Source: Chloroflexota bacterium (lineage in GTDB: Bacteria; Chloroflexota; Anaerolineae; Anaerolineales; Villigracilaceae). From it: a DNA stretch of 64,000 bases. The stretch lies in assembly GCA_016213105.1 (NCBI GenBank), contig JACRBN010000019.1:186001-250000 (forward strand), written 5' to 3'. Numbering within the stretch: position 1 is the stretch's first letter; the number at the start of each line of letters is the position of its first letter. Shown in pieces: positions 42,923 to 52,269 of the stretch. Below the pieces are notes generated by a model. It was given only the letters and a program-made list of their open reading frames with translations, did not search any database and was not told the DNA's origin. The translations under genes and the position numbers were made by a program.

Positions 42923-43981
42923 TTGAACTTCAAACTCACCCTCCTCCCTGGCGATGGCATCGGCCCCGAGATCGTCGCCGAAGCCGTGCGCGTGCTGGAT
43001 ATCGTCGCCAGCAAGTACGGACATTCATTCAAATTCACAGAACGCTTAATGGGCGGTTGCTCGATTGACCATTACGGTTCCTCGCTCACCGATGAGACCC
43101 TGGCTGATTGCAAATCCGCGGACGCGGTGCTGCTGGGCGCGGTCGGCGGCCCAAAATGGGACGACCCTGCCGCCAAGGATCGCCCCGAGCGCGGACTGCT
43201 GGCCCTACGCAAGGGCCTCGGCGTCTTCGCCAACCTGCGACCCGTCAAGGTACATCCTGCGTTGATCGACTCGTCGCCGCTTAAGCCCGAGAAGCTCAAG
43301 GGCGTGGACATCATGGTCGTGCGCGAGCTGACGGGCGGCCTGTACTTCGGCTGGCCCAAAGGCCGCGACATCAAGGATGGCCGCGAACGCGCCGTGGATA
43401 CGCTTGAATATTATGACTACGAAATCAAGCGCGTCATGGAACTGGCTTTCAGCCTCGCCAAGGGCCGCAGGAAAAAAGTCACCTCGGTGGATAAGGCCAA
43501 CGTGCTGGAATCCTCGCGCCTGTGGCGGCAGATCGCCGTCCAGGTTGGAAAGGCGAATCCCGATGTCGAACTGGAACACACCCTGGTCGACACCGCCTCC
43601 ATGCGCCTGATCACTGGCCCCGCGTGGATGGATGTGGTCGTGACCGAGAACATGTTCGGCGACATCCTGACGGACGAGGCCTCCGTGCTGGCGGGTTCGA
43701 TGGGGATGCTGCCCTCGGCCAGTTTATCGGAATCAGGCCCTGGCTTGTACGAACCGATCCACGGGTCAGCGCCTGACATCGCAGGCAGGGGCATCGCCAA
43801 CCCGATCGGCACCATCCTGTCGACGGCCATGCTGCTGCGTTATTCGCTGAAGCTCGAAGCGGAAGCCGCGTCCATCGAAAACGCCGTGGACGCGACCATC
43901 ACCGCGGGCGCCCGCACCACCGACATCGGCGGCAAGCTGACCTCCCGCCAGATGGCGGACGAGATCATCAAAAATTTGTAA
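42923..43981 (+). CDS. leuB: LeuB, 3-isopropylmalate dehydrogenase
   Basis: LeuB oxidatively decarboxylates 3-isopropylmalate with NAD, and probably the methylmalate homologue in the citramalate route. The 352-residue protein starts [20 protein letters not shown] and has [39 protein letters not shown] and [16 protein letters not shown]. The start codon is TTG (42923), with GGAGA at 42912-42916; no ATG or GTG would give the conserved N-terminus. Confidence 0.95.
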   Translation: MNFKLTLLPGDGIGPEIVAEAVRVLDIVASKYGHSFKFTERLMGGCSIDHYGSSLTDETLADCKSADAVLLGAVGGPKWDDPAAKDRPERGLLALRKGLGVFANLRPVKVHPALIDSSPLKPEKLKGVDIMVVRELTGGLYFGWPKGRDIKDGRERAVDTLEYYDYEIKRVMELAFSLAKGRRKKVTSVDKANVLESSRLWRQIAVQVGKANPDVELEHTLVDTASMRLITGPAWMDVVVTENMFGDILTDEASVLAGSMGMLPSASLSESGPGLYEPIHGSAPDIAGRGIANPIGTILSTAMLLRYSLKLEAEAASIENAVDATITAGARTTDIGGKLTSRQMADEIIKNL

Positions 43982-43985
43982 ACCC

Positions 43986-44044
43986 GTAGGGGCACGGCGG
44001 AATAATTGCACAATAAGGCCTGCAACCCTCCGCCGTGCCCCTAC
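43986..44044. repeat. Inverted repeat GTAGGGGCACGGCGGA
   Basis: Perfect 16-bp arms (43986-44001 and 44029-44044) enclose 27 bases. It lies between leuB and ilvE. The GTAGGGGC end resembles the truncated repeat inside lysK. Confidence 0.8.
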
Positions 44045-44064
44045 CATTAAAAGGAGAAATTATC

Positions 44065-44985
44065 ATGGGAATGGAATCAAAATTCGTGTGGATGAACGGC
44101 GAGCTGGTGCCGTTCGAAAAAGCGACGATCCACATGCTTACGCCTGCGCTGCATTACGGCGCGGCAGTCTTCGAGGGCATCCGCGCCTACGAAACGCCGA
44201 AGGGCCCCGCCGTCTTCCGCCTGACCGACCACGCCGAGCGCCTGCTCGATTCGGCGCGCGTGTTCGGCTTCCGCGACCTGCCGTGGACGACCGAGGATGT
44301 GGTCAAGGCGATCAAGGACACCGTGCGCGCCAATGGCTTCAAGGATTGCTACATCCGCCCGCTGCTCTACCTGGATGGCGGCGGTTGGAACCTGAACGTG
44401 GACAACGGCAAGCCGTCGCTGGCGATTGCCGCCTGGGAGTGGGGCAACTATCTGGGCGAAGAGGCGCTGGCGAAGGGCATCCGCGCCAACATCTCCTCGT
44501 ACACGCGCCATCATCCGAACGTGTTGATGACCAAGGCCAAGGTCTCGGGCAACTACGCCAACAGCTTCCTGGCCAAGACCGAGTCCGAGCGGCTGGGATT
44601 CCAGGAAGCCATCATGCTCGACCCGCAGGGCTACGTGGCTGAATGCACAGGCGAAAACCTGTTCATGGTGCGGCATGGCAAGATCATCACCCCGTCCACC
44701 GCGCCCGTGCTGGAAGGCGTGACGCGCCACTCGATCCACACCGTGGCCAAAGACATGGGCTATCGCATCCTCGAACAGCCCATCTCCCGCGACCAGCTCT
44801 ACATCGCGGACGAGGTCTTCGTGTGCGGCACCGCCGCCGAGGTCATCGGCCTGAGCGAGATCGACTTCCGCACCATCGGCGACGGCAAGACAGGCCCCGT
44901 GACGCGCAAGATCCAGGGCATCTATCACGATGCCATCCGTGGAAAAATGCCGCGGTACGAGTCGTGGTGCGAGCACGTCGGATAA
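44065..44985 (+). CDS. ilvE: IlvE, branched-chain amino acid aminotransferase
   Basis: IlvE is the final PLP enzyme for Ile, Val and Leu. The 306-residue class-IV aminotransferase has ALHYGAAVFEGIRAYET, the Schiff-base Lys in MTKAKVSGNYANS, EAIMLDPQGYVAECTGENLF, and VFVCGTAAEV. AAGGAG precedes ATG 44065. It is the last gene of the ilv-leu operon and ends just before a strong terminator. Confidence 0.95.
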   Translation: MGMESKFVWMNGELVPFEKATIHMLTPALHYGAAVFEGIRAYETPKGPAVFRLTDHAERLLDSARVFGFRDLPWTTEDVVKAIKDTVRANGFKDCYIRPLLYLDGGGWNLNVDNGKPSLAIAAWEWGNYLGEEALAKGIRANISSYTRHHPNVLMTKAKVSGNYANSFLAKTESERLGFQEAIMLDPQGYVAECTGENLFMVRHGKIITPSTAPVLEGVTRHSIHTVAKDMGYRILEQPISRDQLYIADEVFVCGTAAEVIGLSEIDFRTIGDGKTGPVTRKIQGIYHDAIRGKMPRYESWCEHVG

Positions 44986-44995
44986 AAGATGAAAG

Positions 44996-45033
44996 AAAAA
45001 AGATGAAGGATGAAAAACTCCTTCATCTTTTTT
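44996..45033 (+). terminator. Terminator of the ilv-leu operon
   Basis: A perfect 15-bp stem (44996-45010 with 45019-45033, core GATGAAGGA) with an 8-base loop ends in six T residues, 11 bases past the ilvE stop. Confidence 0.9.
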
Positions 45034-45041
45034 CTCGGCAA

Positions 45042-45071
45042 TTGACAATCAGGTTGGAATAATGCTATTCT
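45042..45071 (+). promoter_or_regulatory. purB promoter, probably leaderless
   Basis: TTGACA (45042-45047) and TATTCT (45066-45071) are 18 bases apart. The -10 box ends 7 bases before the purB ATG, placing the transcription start at or next to it. Confidence 0.65.
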
Positions 45072-45078
45072 GGGGATA

Positions 45079-46443
45079 ATGAACCCTTCCCCGCTCCAAC
45101 TTCTCTCCCCTCTGGATGGCCGCTACGCGGACACGACCGCGCCGCTGCGGGAACATTTCTCCGAGTTCGCCTACCTGCGCGACCGCACCCGCCTAGAACT
45201 GGATTATCTGTTAGCCCTCGCCCGAGTGGGACTGATCCGCCCGTTGACCGATGCGGAGACGGCCCAGCTTGATTCCGTTAAAGCAGATTTTTCCCTGGCT
45301 GACGCCGAATCCATCCGCGCCTTCGAGCGGCAGACGCGCCACGATGTGAAGGCCATCGAATATTTCCTGCGTGGGAAATTGCAGGGCACTTCGCTGGATG
45401 ACCTGCTGCCCTGGCTGCATTTCGGCCTGACCTCGGAGGACGTCAACAACCTGGCGAATGCGCTGGCCCTGCGCGATTCGCGTGACACAGTTTTGCTGCC
45501 CGCGCTGGATGACCTGCTTGCGAAGATTTTGGATTTCGCCAAAACCTATCGCGCCCTGCCCATGCTGGCGCGCACACACGGACAGCCCGCCGTCCCGACC
45601 ACGCTGGGCAAGGAGTTCGCCGTCTACGCCGCGCGGATTCGCGAGGCGCGTGCCGAGATCGCATGTCACCGCTTCGAGGCCAAGCTGACAGGTGCGGTCG
45701 GAAACTTCAACGCCCTGCAGGCCGCCGCCCCGCAAGTGGACTGGGTCGCCTTCAGCGCCAAGTTCATCCAGGGCTACGGCCTTGTGCCCAATCTCGCCAC
45801 CACACAAATCCTGCCCTATGACAACTGGATTCGCTACTTCGATTCTGTGCGGCGGGTCAATGCCATGCTGATCGACTTCGCGCAGAACATCTGGCGCTAC
45901 ATCAGCGACGGCGTTTTTAAGCAGGCCGTTGTGGCGGGGGAGGTGGGTTCCTCGACCATGCCGCAGAAAGTCAACCCGATCGACTTTGAAAATGCCGAGG
46001 GCAACCTGGGCGTGGCGAATGCGCTGTTCACCCACTATGCCCAAAAGCTGGCTGTCTCCCGCCTGCAGCGCGACCTGTCCGACTCGACCGTGCGCCGCAC
46101 TTTTGGCACAGCCTTCGGTCACACGCTTCTGGCCTGGACGAATCTGCGCCAGGGCATGAACCGCATCGCCGCGAACGAGGACAAGCTCAAGGCCGAATTG
46201 AACGCGCATTGGGAAGTTGTCTCCGAAGGCGCGCAGACCATCCTACGCGCTGCGGGCCAGGCGGATGCGTACGAATCGCTCAAGTCCCAGACGCGCGGAC
46301 GAGTGCTGACCGAGGACAGTTATAAGGCTTGGGTAAATAGTCTGAATGTAAATGAAGTAACCCGCCTGCATTTGCTGTCTTTGTCTCCCGAAACCTATCT
46401 CGGTCTGGCCGTGGAGTTGACGGATAAGATCACTTTGTCCTGA
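45079..46443 (+). CDS. purB: PurB, adenylosuccinate lyase
   Basis: PurB acts twice in purine synthesis, on SAICAR and adenylosuccinate. The 454-residue protein is of the Escherichia coli type: LLSPLDGRYADTTAPLREHF at the start, ARTHGQPAVPTT, and the mobile-loop signature GSSTMPQKVNPIDFENAEG. It has its own promoter directly after the ilv-leu terminator and so is separate from that operon. GGGGATA before the ATG is a poor ribosome-binding site, and the mRNA is probably leaderless. It converges on the VWA cluster. Confidence 0.95.
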   Translation: MNPSPLQLLSPLDGRYADTTAPLREHFSEFAYLRDRTRLELDYLLALARVGLIRPLTDAETAQLDSVKADFSLADAESIRAFERQTRHDVKAIEYFLRGKLQGTSLDDLLPWLHFGLTSEDVNNLANALALRDSRDTVLLPALDDLLAKILDFAKTYRALPMLARTHGQPAVPTTLGKEFAVYAARIREARAEIACHRFEAKLTGAVGNFNALQAAAPQVDWVAFSAKFIQGYGLVPNLATTQILPYDNWIRYFDSVRRVNAMLIDFAQNIWRYISDGVFKQAVVAGEVGSSTMPQKVNPIDFENAEGNLGVANALFTHYAQKLAVSRLQRDLSDSTVRRTFGTAFGHTLLAWTNLRQGMNRIAANEDKLKAELNAHWEVVSEGAQTILRAAGQADAYESLKSQTRGRVLTEDSYKAWVNSLNVNEVTRLHLLSLSPETYLGLAVELTDKITLS

Positions 46444-46488
46444 GTAACAAAACTTCGGAAGTCTGTCAGACTTCCGAAGTTTTGTTAC
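46444..46488. terminator. Shared palindromic terminator between purB and the VWA operon
   Basis: Perfect 22-bp arms surround a single central base, with half-sequence GTAACAAAACTTCGGAAGTC. It starts right after the purB stop and contains the stop codon of the convergent gene, so it can end transcription from both sides. Confidence 0.8.
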
Positions 46489-49334
46489 TTCTCATCCTTC
46501 TTCCGTAACGCCTTCTTGCGCGCCAGCAGACTGGCCGTGGTCGAGGCGGATGATGGTTCCGCAGGGGGAGCCTTCTTCGGCGTTTCCACTTTTTCTATTT
46601 TCGGTTTGGGCATCACAGGCGGCGGGACGGGCGCGGGCGGTTCCTGTTGCGCGCGGCGTTTGGCTTGCAACAGCGCATCCATGCGTTCGCTGCGTTCCTC
46701 GGGCTGGGCCTTGACCCGTCTGCGGAAGCCGAGCTTCGCCATGAACCTGACCCAGTCCTGGCGGGTGAGGATCAACCTGCGAGCGGCAATGTCGAATGGG
46801 AACAGGAGCGCGGCCAGAGTCAGCAGCCAGGGCCAGATCGGGCGCGAGGCGCGCGAGGCGCTCAGGTCGTGGGTGAAGGCGTCGGCGGGGTCGGCGGAGG
46901 CCACCGTGCCGCCTGTCAGGTTGGCGAGGCGCAGCAGCAGGTCGGGATTCGACTCGATATCGCGATATTCGGGCGAGTAGGACAGAGTCCAGCCCGCGGT
47001 ATCGGAGAAGGACTGTCCATCCTGGGCCTGGCCCGTCAGGCGGATCAGGTACACGCCTTGCTCGGTGGGCATGAAGGGCGCCTCGTAGCGACCTGGCGCA
47101 ACCTGCTTCAACGTCACCGATTGCACCTCGCCGTTCGGCGCGACCAGGTTGGCGTTGACCTCGTAGCCGTTGAGGAAGTCGCCCGCGCGGCTGTGTGCGT
47201 CCACGCTCAGGCGCGCCTGCTCGCCTTGCTGGGTCACGGTCAATTCGAGTGCGGTGCTGGCCGTGTCGCTCAAAGTCGAGGCGACGGCCTGCGCCCAGAA
47301 GGTGGGGAAGCCCTGCCAGCCGACCCAGTTCTTGGCCCAGCGTCCGCTGGCATCGGAGGTGAAGGCCACGGCGCGGCCCAGCCCGTATTGCCAGATCGCC
47401 AGGATCGGGTCTTTCTTCTCGGATTGCAAAATGACCTGCGCCAGATCCTTGGGACTGGTGGCCACGTAGCCAAGCAGTTGCGGCACCGAGTTGATGCCCG
47501 CCAGGATCGGTGAGGGGTTGACCTGCGCTGGGAAGAACGCGCCTTCTTCGATGTAGGCGCGCGTGGCCAGCATGGTCTCTTCGGTGAAGATGCTCGGGAT
47601 GCTTTCCGCGTTGTTGGTGAAGTGATAACGGCCATTGCCCAGCGCCGCCAGGTCGTCGAGGAAGGGTGCAGCATCGTTGCCGACGCCCACGGTCGAGAGC
47701 GTGATGCCGCTCTCGGCCAGCAGGCGCTGGACGAGTTCGGGGATGCCTGTCGAGTCGGCGCCGCCGTCGGTCAGGAGAATCACATGCTTGACCTTGGCGG
47801 GGTCGTCGGGCAGGACATCCGCCATGGCCCGCATGCCCGCCATGATGTCCGTTCCGCCCCCAGGCTGGATCGAGCCAATCAGGCTCATCACCTCGTCGGG
47901 GTTGGCGAGGTCGGTCATCGGGACGACCCAACTGGCGGTGTCGTCGAAGGCGATCACGCCCACGCGGTCGGTGGGGAAGAGCAGCTCCACCGAGCGGGCC
48001 GCGGCCTCCTTGGCCAGTTCGAGTTTCATCACACCGCCACTGGCGTCGGCCATGCTGCCCGAATGGTCGATGATGAAGACGATGCCCAGCGACGGACGGC
48101 GCTGCTCATCCTTGATCTGCATCTCGACGGGCAGCGCATCTTCGAGCGGGGTGCCGAAGTAGCCGCCGACCCCGTAGCTGGTCGGCCCACCGACAGCGAC
48201 CAGCCCTCCGCCCAGGTCGTGCACGTAGGAGCGCAGGCTTTCCATCTGACGGTTGGTGAGCGTGCGCGCGGGCACGTCGACCAGGGTCACGGCATTGTAT
48301 TGCGCCAGCCCAGGCAGGTTGGACGGCAGGCCGTTGGGCGTGACCAGATCCACGGTGAAGCCTGCGGCTTGTAGCACATTGACCAGTGCAGAGAATTCGT
48401 CGGGGCGGGATTCGCCGCCAGGCAGCGACTCGCCCTCGGCGGGCGCCACCACCAAAATCCGCGGCGGGCCTTCGACCTGCGAGTAGGCGTCAAGGCGGTT
48501 GTTCTGATAGAAGCCGTCTTTCTCGGGCGCGATCTGCACCTGATAGCTGACGAAGCCAGGCTGGCCAGCCGTCAGCGGCAGGCTGAAGGTCTGCGTGCCA
48601 CGGCGCAGATCCTGAGTCTGCTCGTAGACCACTTCGCCCCCCGAAAGCACACGGATGGCCGAGCGCACAGGGTTGGTCGCTTCGATGGACAGGTTCAGGT
48701 TGAAGTTCTGACCTGGGCGCAGACGGGTGGGCACGTCGACTTGCGTGATGAGGGTTTCGTCCGCGGGCTGCGAGAGGAACGGCACGACCACGATCTGCAC
48801 GCCCGAGGCTTTGGCAAACTCGGCGGCGGCCAGCGCGTCGCCGCTGGTCTGTGTGCCATCCGAGAGGACGACCAGCCGCCGCGCCGTGTTGGCGGGGAAG
48901 AGGGCCAGTCCCATGCGGATGGCTTCGGCCAGGTCGGTCTGGTTGGTGACGGGCGCGGAGCTGATCTGGGCCAGCTCATGCGCCACCGACATCGGCCGCT
49001 CGACCAGCGCATCCGCGCCGAACAGCACCACCGCCGATTGGTCGTCTGGCCCCATGCCCTGGATGGCCTCCTGCACATAGGCGATCTCCGAGTCCACGGC
49101 CTGCTGTGGCATCGAGTCCGAGACGTCCACCAAGAAGACCACGGCCAGGTCGCTGCCAGGGCGCACGACTTCCATGCTCGCCAGCCCGAGGATCAGGCTC
49201 AGCACGATCAGCAGGCGCAGGATCAGCGCCAGCATCTCGCGGCAGCGCGACGACCCAGGCGCGGGCCAGCCCATCCACGCGAAGAGCGGCAGGAGCACAA
49301 GCAGGAGCAGGAAAAAGGGCGAAGTGAATCTCAT
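46485..49334 (-). CDS. Large membrane-anchored protein with two VWA-type domains and an amidotransferase-like domain
   Basis: This 949-residue protein has an N-terminal membrane anchor (FFLLLLVLLPLFAW). A first VWA-like domain follows with the metal site DVSDSM (about residues 70-220). A class-I amidotransferase-like segment lies around 290-400. A second VWA domain has DHSGSMADASGG and TDGGADSTG (about 425-600). A C-terminal membrane helix (WPWLLTLAALLFPF) and a basic, proline-rich cytoplasmic tail complete it. ATG 49334 was chosen because it gives the signal-anchor and lies 8 bases after the upstream gene. It is the last gene of the MoxR-VWA operon. VWA partners of MoxR ATPases help assemble or gate protein complexes; the target here is unknown. 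Confidence 0.82.
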   Translation of the reverse strand: MRFTSPFFLLLLVLLPLFAWMGWPAPGSSRCREMLALILRLLIVLSLILGLASMEVVRPGSDLAVVFLVDVSDSMPQQAVDSEIAYVQEAIQGMGPDDQSAVVLFGADALVERPMSVAHELAQISSAPVTNQTDLAEAIRMGLALFPANTARRLVVLSDGTQTSGDALAAAEFAKASGVQIVVVPFLSQPADETLITQVDVPTRLRPGQNFNLNLSIEATNPVRSAIRVLSGGEVVYEQTQDLRRGTQTFSLPLTAGQPGFVSYQVQIAPEKDGFYQNNRLDAYSQVEGPPRILVVAPAEGESLPGGESRPDEFSALVNVLQAAGFTVDLVTPNGLPSNLPGLAQYNAVTLVDVPARTLTNRQMESLRSYVHDLGGGLVAVGGPTSYGVGGYFGTPLEDALPVEMQIKDEQRRPSLGIVFIIDHSGSMADASGGVMKLELAKEAAARSVELLFPTDRVGVIAFDDTASWVVPMTDLANPDEVMSLIGSIQPGGGTDIMAGMRAMADVLPDDPAKVKHVILLTDGGADSTGIPELVQRLLAESGITLSTVGVGNDAAPFLDDLAALGNGRYHFTNNAESIPSIFTEETMLATRAYIEEGAFFPAQVNPSPILAGINSVPQLLGYVATSPKDLAQVILQSEKKDPILAIWQYGLGRAVAFTSDASGRWAKNWVGWQGFPTFWAQAVASTLSDTASTALELTVTQQGEQARLSVDAHSRAGDFLNGYEVNANLVAPNGEVQSVTLKQVAPGRYEAPFMPTEQGVYLIRLTGQAQDGQSFSDTAGWTLSYSPEYRDIESNPDLLLRLANLTGGTVASADPADAFTHDLSASRASRPIWPWLLTLAALLFPFDIAARRLILTRQDWVRFMAKLGFRRRVKAQPEERSERMDALLQAKRRAQQEPPAPVPPPVMPKPKIEKVETPKKAPPAEPSSASTTASLLARKKALRKKDEK

Positions 49335-49342
49335 AACGTAAT

Positions 49343-51232
49343 TCAGGCCTTGGGCCTGACAGTTTCCAGAAGAGTCGATAAGTTGCGGCGGTGGAACATC
49401 TGCCACTCGACCAGCAGGACGATCAGGGCCAGCCCCGCCAGCCAGGGCCAGAACTCGCGCTGACCGACCTTTTCGGCGACGGCGGCGGTCAGCGTGCTTT
49501 GCCCAACCTGGACAGTTTCGCGCGGGCGTAAATCCGACTCGGCCTCGTCGAACAGGTTGACCGCGAAATACTCCACCGAAGTGCCGCTCTTCGAGATGAA
49601 GTTGACGGCGTAGTAACCCAGCTCGTCCGTCTCAGTGAAGGTCAGGTTGGCCTCGGGGCGCAGGGTGAAGGCGTGCTCGAGCGGCGTGGCGACCAGGATC
49701 TGCTCCACGCCTGGGTCGGGCACGATGGACAGCCCGTCGCCTGGTTCGAGCGAGCGGCTGGCGTCGAAGGCGCTGGGCGGCACGAGGTAGTTGATCAGGT
49801 TCGAGAACAGGATCGGGTAGGCGATCTGCAGCGGCAGGTCGCTTTCGCGCAGGTCAAAGCCAACCGCCGCGATGCGCTGTCCGTTCTGCTCGCCGGCGAA
49901 GACCAGCGGCCCCGCATCCGCCTCGATCAGCACGTCGGCCCACTCGGGCGCGATGAGCTTCTTCGCTTGCAGCACGTGGACGTTGCTCCAGTCCACGAAG
50001 CGCGTCAGGATATGTTCGTTGACCTTGACGTTCTTCATATCTGTGAACGGCGAGCCGACCGTGAAGAGCGGATTGGGCGGCGTGTTGACGTACAGCAAAT
50101 TGGCTCCCGCTGGAATCCCAGGCGGGTTCAGGCCGTCCAGCACGTACAAGTCAAAGGGATCGCTGGGGATCTGGATCGTCCCATCGGCGGCGGGCACGGC
50201 GCGGTAAGGCTGCACGCCAGGCAGGGAGGCCAGCAATTGTTCGAGATAGATGTTGCCCTTCGAGACCAGCAGCACGCGCCGCGCCGAGGCGGCCTGATAA
50301 ATGGCGAAAGCCGTATCGTCGAGAGGAAATGAATCCAGGGTCGAATTTTGCGGATCGGAGAGATGCGCCTTATAGATGCCAGGCGCGTTGGGCAGGTCTT
50401 CGAGTGTGATGCTGGCGCTTTTGCCTGCAGGCAGATCGAGCGGACGCGAGGCGAAGAGGGTCTGGCCCAGGTAGAGCGAGAGCGTCACACTACGGGCCGT
50501 GTCGCTGAAGTTGTGGACTTCGGTGAAGAGCTGCAGGCCGCCGCCCGAGGCACGCAGGGCCAGCGCCGAAATGGCTAGGTTATCGCCCGTCACACCGATG
50601 GGCACGTAGCGGACTTCGCCTGCCAGGGCAGGCAGGCCACTCTCGGGCAGGCCGCCGTCCGAGACGATGACGGTGGTGATGTTCTGGTCGTCGCGCGCGG
50701 CTCCGCTGGCTAATGCAAATGCGGATTGCCAGTCTGCGCTGCCTTGGGTGACCTGTGCACCGTCGATGGCCTGTCGCAGCACGGCCTTGTCGCTGGTGGA
50801 GGTGACCAGCGCGCGCGGGGTGTAGCCGACTTCGATGATGGTCACGACAGCGTCGCCCGCCAATTCATCCACCAGCGCGCGGACGGTTTTGCGGGCCGCC
50901 TCGAAGCGCGTGGGCGAAACGTCCGTGGCATTCATCGAAGCGGAGGCATCCAGCAAAACGATGACCGATCCCGAGGCCACGGCGCGTGTCTGCCAGGCAG
51001 GGCGGGCGAGGGCGAAGATCAACGCGGCCAGGATGAGCAGTTGCAGCAGCAGGAGCAAATTCCGCTTGAGCTTCTGCCAGGGCGCGTTGGCCTGTTGCTC
51101 GCGCAAGGCCTGCTGCCAGAGCAGGGTGGATGAGACCTGCACCTGCTTGCGACGCAGCTTGAGCATGTACAGCAATATGATGGGGATGGCCAGCACTGCC
51201 AGCCAGAAGGCGAGGGGGGCGAGAAATTGCAT
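49343..51232 (-). CDS. BatA-like membrane protein with VWA domain
   Basis: This 629-residue protein begins with the aerotolerance-regulator N-terminal segment (FLAPLAFWLAVLAIPIILLY), a basic cytoplasmic loop and a second helix. A VWA domain with LLDASASMNATDVSPTRFEA follows (about 90-250). The rest is an extracytoplasmic region of beta-rich sequence and a C-terminal membrane helix near residue 600. It resembles BatA/BatB proteins encoded with MoxR. It stands between the DUF58 gene and the larger VWA gene. A repeat and a 155-base gap separate it from DUF58. Confidence 0.85.
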   Translation of the reverse strand: MQFLAPLAFWLAVLAIPIILLYMLKLRRKQVQVSSTLLWQQALREQQANAPWQKLKRNLLLLLQLLILAALIFALARPAWQTRAVASGSVIVLLDASASMNATDVSPTRFEAARKTVRALVDELAGDAVVTIIEVGYTPRALVTSTSDKAVLRQAIDGAQVTQGSADWQSAFALASGAARDDQNITTVIVSDGGLPESGLPALAGEVRYVPIGVTGDNLAISALALRASGGGLQLFTEVHNFSDTARSVTLSLYLGQTLFASRPLDLPAGKSASITLEDLPNAPGIYKAHLSDPQNSTLDSFPLDDTAFAIYQAASARRVLLVSKGNIYLEQLLASLPGVQPYRAVPAADGTIQIPSDPFDLYVLDGLNPPGIPAGANLLYVNTPPNPLFTVGSPFTDMKNVKVNEHILTRFVDWSNVHVLQAKKLIAPEWADVLIEADAGPLVFAGEQNGQRIAAVGFDLRESDLPLQIAYPILFSNLINYLVPPSAFDASRSLEPGDGLSIVPDPGVEQILVATPLEHAFTLRPEANLTFTETDELGYYAVNFISKSGTSVEYFAVNLFDEAESDLRPRETVQVGQSTLTAAVAEKVGQREFWPWLAGLALIVLLVEWQMFHRRNLSTLLETVRPKA

Positions 51233-51241
51233 AATTTAATA

Positions 51242-51302
51242 CGGAGTGCAGACTTTAGTCTGCACCTTTCCCATGTTGGCGCGGACTGAAGTCCGCAATC
51301 CG
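51242..51302. repeat. Double-hairpin repeat, near copy of 19100-19156
   Basis: GGAGT, then GCAGACT/AGTCTGC and GCGGACT/AGTCCGC, ending AATCCG instead of ACTCCG. The hairpin arms are identical to the glnA-glnE copy while the spacer differs. Confidence 0.8.
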
Positions 51303-51387
51303 ATGAAAGACACCGAGACACGGAAGCTCTTTAAAGAATCTCTGTGCTCTCCGTGTTCTCCGTGGTGAATCCTTTTGAAACTCTGCT

Positions 51388-52269
51388 TCATTTCACGATC
51401 CCACTTCGGCGCATTTCGAGCAGCAAGGCCTGATCCCAGGGCGTGGAAGTGGCGAGGTCAAGGTAGTGGATGTCGTGCTTGCGGCAGTCGGCCCGCGTGG
51501 TCTGCAGCCATTCCTGGACGTGGGCCTTGTAGCGGCTGCGCAGGCTGCCGTCGAGGGAGACATCCTGTGTCTGGCCTGACTCCACGTCGACCAGTTGCAG
51601 GTCACCTGCCAGCGGCGGATCGAGTTCATTGGGGGCGAGGACATGTACCAGCGCGGCTTCATGTCCGCGGCCTTGTAGATGGCGCAGCCCCGCTTCGTAG
51701 CCTTCGGCGGAGAGCAGATCCGAGACGAGGATGAGCAGTCCAGGGCGGCGCGGTTTGACCGCATAATGCCGCAGCGAGGTGTTCAGGTCGGTGTCACCTT
51801 CGGCTTGCAGTGGTTCGAGGAAGTTGAACAAGCGCGAGAGCGCCGCGCCGCCGCGCGTGGGGCCGAACTCGGCGGACACGCGTCCGTTTTGGAGCAGGCC
51901 CACCGAGAGCAGGTCGCCGTTCGAGATGGCAATCGCTCCCAGTCCAGCGACCAGCTTGCGGGCGTAGTCGAACTTATTTTCGTCCGCTTCGCCCCAGCCC
52001 ATCGAACGGGAACCGTCCAGCAGAACGTAGACCGCCAAGTCTTCCTCTTCCTCAAATAATTTAATGAAGGGGCGCTCCAGGCGCGCGTACAGATTCCAAT
52101 CCAGGCGGCGCAAGTCATCGCCTGGAGTGTAGTTGCGATAGTCGGCAAACTCCACGCTGCTGCCGCGCCGCGAGGAACGGCGCTCGCCCTTGATGGCTCC
52201 TTTGCGAATGCGCGAGGCCACCAGGCTGAGCTGGTTCAACTTGCGGAGCGTTGATTCATCGAAGATCAA
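51388..52269 (-). CDS. DUF58 protein (VWA-like partner of MoxR)
   Basis: The 293-residue cytosolic protein has the DUF58 signature YTPGDDLRRLDWNLYAR near residue 50 and then a VWA-like domain with the metal site LLDGSRSMGW. Its start codon overlaps the MoxR stop by ATGA, so the two are translationally coupled, as is usual for this pair. DUF58 proteins are thought to act as adaptors of MoxR ATPases, but the molecular role remains open. Confidence 0.9.
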   Translation of the reverse strand: MIFDESTLRKLNQLSLVASRIRKGAIKGERRSSRRGSSVEFADYRNYTPGDDLRRLDWNLYARLERPFIKLFEEEEDLAVYVLLDGSRSMGWGEADENKFDYARKLVAGLGAIAISNGDLLSVGLLQNGRVSAEFGPTRGGAALSRLFNFLEPLQAEGDTDLNTSLRHYAVKPRRPGLLILVSDLLSAEGYEAGLRHLQGRGHEAALVHVLAPNELDPPLAGDLQLVDVESGQTQDVSLDGSLRSRYKAHVQEWLQTTRADCRKHDIHYLDLATSTPWDQALLLEMRRSGIVK

